DNA from: an uncultured Lachnospiraceae bacterium | Lineage (GTDB): Bacteria > Bacillota > Clostridia > Lachnospirales > Lachnospiraceae | Direction of reading: 5' to 3' | DNA: 17,301 nt | Assembly: GCA_947176785.1 (NCBI GenBank) | Contig: CAMWSA010000036.1 | Span: 1 to 17,301, forward strand | Shown here: positions 13,875 to 17,301 of the stretch, one piece after another | Numbering within the stretch: position 1 is the stretch's first letter | Layout: each line of letters opens with the position of its first letter | Program-made: the position numbers and the translations under genes | The notes under the pieces: generated by a model | Told to the model about the DNA's origin: nothing | Seen by the model: the letters and a program-made list of their open reading frames with translations, nothing else | Database searches by the model: none

Positions 13875-15653
13875 ATGAGGATTGCGGAATACATAACTAA
13901 ATTGCCATCGGATATGGTATATTGCAGCGCTGCCATCAACAAAGAGTATATGGTTCAGATGGCGGATGAGCATTTCTACCATTTTTTGGGAAAAACAGTG
14001 GGAATCTGTATGGCGGACTGTATTCATCCGGAACTGCGGGAGGAATTCCGCCAGACATTTGACGGCCTGAAGCCCGGGGGCTGCGTGCGGATCCTGACAG
14101 CCATGCGGGGGAAAGAGGACAGCTTTCAGCAGGTGGATCTGACCATCAGCGACAACGGGCGCACCGTAAGCGGGATACGGGTATGGGATCTGACCATCTA
14201 TAACCTGTTCACCATTGAGGAGAAGTATCTGCAAGCCTCCAATGATGCCAATAAGTACCGGGCTTTATTGTCCATGTATCAGGAGTATCTCTTTGACTAT
14301 GATGTGGAACAGGACGTCATTGCAGTGTTCCGCTATGTGGGCATCAAGTCCACTGTCCTGATGAAGTGCAGCCTGGCGGAGTTTAGGGAAAGCGTTTCCG
14401 CCATGTATCCCAGGAAGAGCTATCAGGAGGAGTTGGAGGTATTCTGCCAGCACCTGCAAAGCGCCCAGGAGAATTTCAGCTGTGACCTGCGGGGCCCCAT
14501 ACCCCGCCACAAAACCATCATGGGCCTGTTCCATATCGACGGCAAAGTGATCTATAAGCACAATAACCAGAGAATGGTACTGGGAATCCTCCGAATGCTG
14601 GATCAGAAGGTGGAGGACGTCATCCCCTACTATGCCACCGCAGAGGGCAAGGATTCCTTTACGGGCTTGTTGAATAAGCGGGCCTGCGCGGAATATGTGG
14701 CGGAGATCCTGGCATCTGACAGCGATATCCACTATATGGCTATGATAGACATAGACAACTTTAAGAATATCAATGACACCTATGGGCATATGTATGGGGA
14801 TCAGGTAATCAGCCAGGTAGCCTCCATTATCAACAGTACCATGAACGGGCGGGGGATTGTGGGACGTTTTGGCGGGGATGAATTCTTTATCTTTACCAAC
14901 TGGATCAGTACGGAGATGCAGCTGCGTGCCGTTTTGACCTCCATAAGAAAGCAGGTACAGAGTACCTTTGAGAATCGGGAAGAGAGTTGTAAGGTCACCC
15001 TGTCCATCGGGATCAGCAAAGCGCCCACGGACGGCTGTACTTATGATGAACTGTTTAAAAAGGCGGACAAATGCCTGTACCTGGCAAAGTTCAAGGGCAA
15101 AAACCGCTTTGTGATCTATGAGGAGGATAAGCATGGGGATATAGTGGAGGAGGGGCAATCCATCCGCCATACCATGAACCCTCTGGAAAAGGCGGAGTAC
15201 CTGGCGGATGTGGTGGCGGATATCGGGATCCGGCTGTTCTCGGAGGGAGTGGGCCCCATGGAAGAGATCATGGATCAGATACGGTCTGCTTTCGAGATTG
15301 ACGGTGTGCGGATATACCGGGCGGGACAGGGGGAGCCAATTTATATCAGCGGGGATTATCAGCCTGTGCCGGATATGCATTCCTTTATTGTCGGCGACGA
15401 GATGATAAAATTGCTGAATCAGCCCCACTACCTGATGGCCAGCCATATCACCAATCTGGAGGGGGTCAACCGGGAGTTCTTTGAACTGCTCAGGGGAAGC
15501 CGGATAGAGGGCATGGTATGCTTCTGCTATCAGGATAAGAACGGCGTGAACCTGTACTTTTTTTATGAGGCATTCAACCATCGGTTCCGCTGGTCGGAAT
15601 CCGATAAGAATTTCCTGCTGACAGCCAGCAAGCTCATGGCGAATGTGCTGTAG
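13875..15653 (+). CDS. diguanylate cyclase-like protein (PAS-like, GGDEF, GAF-like)
   Basis: A 592-residue protein without membrane segments. Order: a PAS-like domain (about 20-112), a second PAS-like domain (about 128-245), a GGDEF domain (about 258-415) with IDIDNFKNIND (291-301) and an intact RFGGDEF (331-337), and a C-terminal GAF-like domain (about 435-592). Intact GGDEF predicts synthesis of cyclic di-GMP from two GTP. The inhibitory I-site RxxD, expected five residues before the motif, is replaced by NGRG (324-327), so product inhibition through that site is unlikely. The ATG at 13875 follows AGAGG by about 5 nt and is preferred. The frame is open upstream to an ATG at 13689 without a ribosome site, which would add 62 residues made of the 75-bp repeats; starts inside the repeats (TTG or ATG) cannot be excluded. 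It is likely co-transcribed with the kinase, with a shared terminator after it. Confidence 0.9.
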   Translation: MRIAEYITKLPSDMVYCSAAINKEYMVQMADEHFYHFLGKTVGICMADCIHPELREEFRQTFDGLKPGGCVRILTAMRGKEDSFQQVDLTISDNGRTVSGIRVWDLTIYNLFTIEEKYLQASNDANKYRALLSMYQEYLFDYDVEQDVIAVFRYVGIKSTVLMKCSLAEFRESVSAMYPRKSYQEELEVFCQHLQSAQENFSCDLRGPIPRHKTIMGLFHIDGKVIYKHNNQRMVLGILRMLDQKVEDVIPYYATAEGKDSFTGLLNKRACAEYVAEILASDSDIHYMAMIDIDNFKNINDTYGHMYGDQVISQVASIINSTMNGRGIVGRFGGDEFFIFTNWISTEMQLRAVLTSIRKQVQSTFENREESCKVTLSIGISKAPTDGCTYDELFKKADKCLYLAKFKGKNRFVIYEEDKHGDIVEEGQSIRHTMNPLEKAEYLADVVADIGIRLFSEGVGPMEEIMDQIRSAFEIDGVRIYRAGQGEPIYISGDYQPVPDMHSFIVGDEMIKLLNQPHYLMASHITNLEGVNREFFELLRGSRIEGMVCFCYQDKNGVNLYFFYEAFNHRFRWSESDKNFLLTASKLMANVL

Positions 15654-15700
15654 ACAGCGTGATTGCAAAATGATACAATGCTTTATATCTTCAAAGGAAG

Positions 15701-15745
15701 AAAACACCATGGCCACCGTGTATATTGCTATGGTGTTTTTTCTTT
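15701..15745. terminator. terminator of the kinase/GGDEF operon, probably bidirectional
   Basis: AAAACACCAT (15701-15710) and ATGGTGTTTT (15730-15739) form a 10-bp stem extendable by three pairs, followed on the plus strand by TTTTTTCTTT. On the minus strand the hairpin is followed by TTTTCTT, so it can also end the opposing regulator transcript. Confidence 0.85.
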
Positions 15746-15768
15746 ACGCCCGGACAGAGAAAAAATAA

Positions 15769-16707
15769 TCATCTGTCCCCGCAGACACCCGCCCCCGGTG
15801 AATCATAGTAAGCCTTCACCTTGATGTCCTGCTTGTAATCTCCGAAATCCTCTCCGAACAATGTAAAGCCGCCACAGTTGGCCGCATCTTTGGGGACGGA
15901 AAAGGTCAGATTGATAGAACTGTTGTAATCAATATGCAGGTCCTGTATTCTGGTGTCGGAGATCCGGTGGGTGCCATCTATGAAGGTGCCGTCAGAATTG
16001 ACGATCAGCGTTTTCAGGAGGCCATATTGATTGAGCAGTTCGGGCCACCAGTAGGGCGACAGGATTCCTCTGCGGTTTCCGAAGTCGCCGGGGCTGACCC
16101 ATTTCCCCAGAGGGATGCCATTGATATCAAAATAGATGTCGCTGGGGTAGTCCTCATTAATCTCCGGACATTCCGAGGACACCTCAAAGGAGATCTGAAG
16201 CTCCCGGAGGACCTGGCCTGCATTCAGCCTGTTGGGCAGATTGTAAGTAATGCTGCCGTAACCGAACCAGAGAATGCCGGCCCTGAAACGCTCGGGATAG
16301 GAAAAAACCCTGGGCACGTCCAGTTCCCCGATTATATTGGCAGTGGTTGCCAGGCCGCAGGTGGGGTGGATCTCGCAGGCGGTGTAGCAGCCTACGGCGA
16401 TATCGTCCTGATAACAGTGCCTGGGCTGGGTCTGGGGGGCTATGTCCACTATCATGCGGGAATATACGGGCTGAATAATCTTCATAATGCCCCGTTTCCC
16501 TGAGGAAGTCCGAATGGTCACCAGGCCGGCGCTTTCCAGCTTGCCTACATGGAGGGAAATGGCGCTGTTAGTCAGCCCCAGTGCCTCGGCCAGGTCGTTC
16601 ATGCTCATCTCCTGTTCATAGATCAGTTCCATAATGCGCAGCCGCATAGGTGTACTCAACGCCTTGAACACTTCCTCGGCTTCTCTTAACGAATGTAGAT
16701 ACAACAT
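15769..16707 (-). CDS. ArsR-type transcriptional regulator with large C-terminal domain
   Basis: A 312-residue regulator. The N-terminal winged helix-turn-helix (about 5-78) is of ArsR/HTH_20 type: FKALSTPMRLRIMELIYE, then MNDLAEALGLTNSAISLHVG (recognition helix near 46-57), and the wing ending RGIMKII. The rest (about 85-312) is beta-rich and longer than in metal-sensing ArsR proteins, which are about 100-120 residues; this layout matches the predicted regulators grouped as COG4189, often found next to sugar-use genes. The C-terminal domain starts with C98, C107, C111, H114 and C117, a possible metal or redox site. The ATG at 16707 is chosen because GGGAG lies 7 nt upstream; the frame continues 40 codons further without support. 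It has its own promoter and a palindrome in its leader. A divergent target gene beyond the right edge is likely. The ligand is unknown. Confidence 0.85.
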   Translation of the reverse strand: MLYLHSLREAEEVFKALSTPMRLRIMELIYEQEMSMNDLAEALGLTNSAISLHVGKLESAGLVTIRTSSGKRGIMKIIQPVYSRMIVDIAPQTQPRHCYQDDIAVGCYTACEIHPTCGLATTANIIGELDVPRVFSYPERFRAGILWFGYGSITYNLPNRLNAGQVLRELQISFEVSSECPEINEDYPSDIYFDINGIPLGKWVSPGDFGNRRGILSPYWWPELLNQYGLLKTLIVNSDGTFIDGTHRISDTRIQDLHIDYNSSINLTFSVPKDAANCGGFTLFGEDFGDYKQDIKVKAYYDSPGAGVCGDR

Positions 16708-16731
16708 TTTGATACTCCCATTTTTCGTTCC

Positions 16732-16774
16732 GCATATCCCCGGAGGTTCAAAAGCGCGCCGCCCCGGGATATGC
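16732..16774 (-). repeat. inverted repeat in the ArsR-type gene leader
   Basis: GCATATCCC (16732-16740) and its exact inverse (16766-16774) flank a 25-nt centre; two more G-C pairs follow after one mismatch. It lies between the promoter and the ribosome site, so it could be an autoregulatory operator or an mRNA hairpin. Confidence 0.5.
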
Positions 16775-16816
16775 CGTTTCCCTGTTTCACAAAAGTTCTG
16801 CAAATATTCTGAAATT

Positions 16817-16846
16817 ATTATACCCACAAGGAAAAGATTTCGTCAA
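16817..16846 (-). promoter_or_regulatory. sigma-A promoter of the ArsR-type gene
   Basis: On the minus strand TTGACG (16846-16841) and a perfect TATAAT (16822-16817) are 18 nt apart, giving a leader of about 100 nt. Confidence 0.75.
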
Positions 16847-16894
16847 TATAAAACATTTAAGAAGTGGCTAAAATAAAGTGCTAAAATATTGTTG

Positions 16895-16929
16895 AGTTTA
16901 TCAAGAAACGTTAAAGGTTCCGATAAACT
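16895..16929. promoter_or_regulatory. inverted repeat, candidate operator upstream of the divergent promoter
   Basis: AGTTTATC (16895-16902) and GATAAACT (16922-16929) are exact inverses separated by 19 nt. They lie in the AT-rich spacer between the ArsR-type gene and the right-hand promoter, a plausible place for regulator binding. No experimental or family consensus supports it. Confidence 0.4.
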
Positions 16930-17035
16930 TATTAAGAAAATAACTGTATACAGAATATTCAAAATCAGTATTTTGCATTATTCTTTGCAGCATATCCCGC
17001 AGCTTTCCCGAAAAACAGGGCTTTTATCAGTAGTA

Positions 17036-17125
17036 TTTGTGCAAAGGAAGAAAGTCAAAAATATAGCAGATCCGACCAGTCCGGGTATCTAATCAGAGTA
17101 AATACCCAAAAACAATTTGTGCAAA
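17036..17125. repeat. spaced direct repeat TTTGTGCAAA in the divergent spacer
   Basis: The 10-mer occurs at 17036-17045 and 17116-17125, 80 nt apart (about eight helical turns). Between them GGGTAT/ATACCC (17083-17088 with 17102-17107) forms a further inverted repeat. The long gap 16847-17175 holds these and the 16895-16929 repeat but no gene that I can support. Confidence 0.35.
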
Positions 17126-17175
17126 TCACACAAAAACAACCTATTAAATTTCGTTATGGAAAGCAAAAATGTTTG

Positions 17176-17204
17176 TTGACATACATAGGATAACATAGTA
17201 TCTT
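17176..17204 (+). promoter_or_regulatory. promoter reading toward the right edge
   Basis: TTGACA (17176-17181), a 17-nt spacer and TATCTT (17199-17204). It is divergent from the ArsR-type gene and lies about 80 nt before an ATG at 17285. Confidence 0.6.
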
Positions 17205-17284
17205 TAATGTAAGATTAAGCAGAAACATTAATAATAAAGAGAAAACTAAAATACAGTGTTAAAAATTGACTGGAATAGAAGAAA

Positions 17285-17301
17285 ATGAACCCAATTATTA
17301 A
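17285..17301 (+). CDS. possible start of a gene cut by the right edge
   Basis: An ATG at 17285 opens five complete codons (MNPII) before the window ends. The preceding GAAGAAA is a weak ribosome site. The position about 80 nt after a good promoter is suggestive, but the true start may lie beyond the window. Confidence 0.2.

Noticed and set aside
14265..15716. 483-codon open frame on the minus strand opposite the GGDEF gene
   Set aside because: Shadow of a well-supported gene; no recognisable domain and it would read through the operon terminator.
16900..16915. Catabolite response element (cre) around AAGAAACGTTAAAG
   Set aside because: Only the central positions match the cre consensus; both outer flanks fail.

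Overview
The window looks like chromosomal DNA of a gut-type clostridium, most likely a Lachnospiraceae member. Reasons: sigma-A promoters close to TTGACA-N17-TATAAT, strong AGGAGG-type ribosome sites, a textbook T-box leader on thrS, a large membrane-free hybrid histidine kinase next to a GGDEF protein, and an AAA-ATPase_like/PD-(D/E)XK protein of the kind abundant in that family. This is inferred from gene content and style; no rRNA or tRNA gene is present. No CRISPR array, complete insertion sequence or prophage is visible.

Layout. (1) 1-909: an unrecognised plus-strand protein that appears to lack its N-terminus, abutting a possible minus-strand membrane gene cut by the left edge, then a strong terminator. 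(2) 912-2660: the minus-strand AAA-ATPase_like/PD-(D/E)XK gene with its promoter and a long hairpin in its 5' UTR. (3) 2760-4275: a decayed stretch with a truncated XRE regulator, two unrecognised ORF remnants, an intact sugar-isomerase-like TIM barrel gene, and an ABC-ATPase fragment fused to its 3' end. (4) 4276-5203: a DUF3267 membrane metalloprotease-like gene with its own promoter, followed by a 94-nt nested palindrome. (5) 5203-7465: thrS (a form without the TGS domain) on the minus strand, controlled by a threonine T-box whose specifier, antiterminator and terminator can all be read. (6) 7509-9180: a divergent sialate O-acetylesterase. (7) 9202-9660: a small orphan gene resembling a polymorphic-toxin immunity protein, overlapped by a frameshifted remnant. 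(8) 9874-10275: a GNAT acetyltransferase. (9) 10307-15745: a probable signalling operon with a hybrid histidine kinase (N-terminal degenerate receiver, PAS domains, HisKA, HATPase, two receivers), then two 75-bp tandem repeats carrying hairpins and ribosome-site-like sequence, then a PAS/GGDEF/GAF-like protein, closed by a terminator. (10) 15769-17301: an ArsR-type regulator with a large cysteine-bearing C-terminal domain, and an AT-rich divergent promoter region that probably serves a gene beyond the right edge.

The genes do not form one pathway. The clearest functional units are the T-box/thrS unit and the kinase/GGDEF pair. The most unusual DNA is the 75-bp tandem repeat between those last two genes, the nested palindrome downstream of thrS, and the fragment-filled stretch around the TIM barrel gene.
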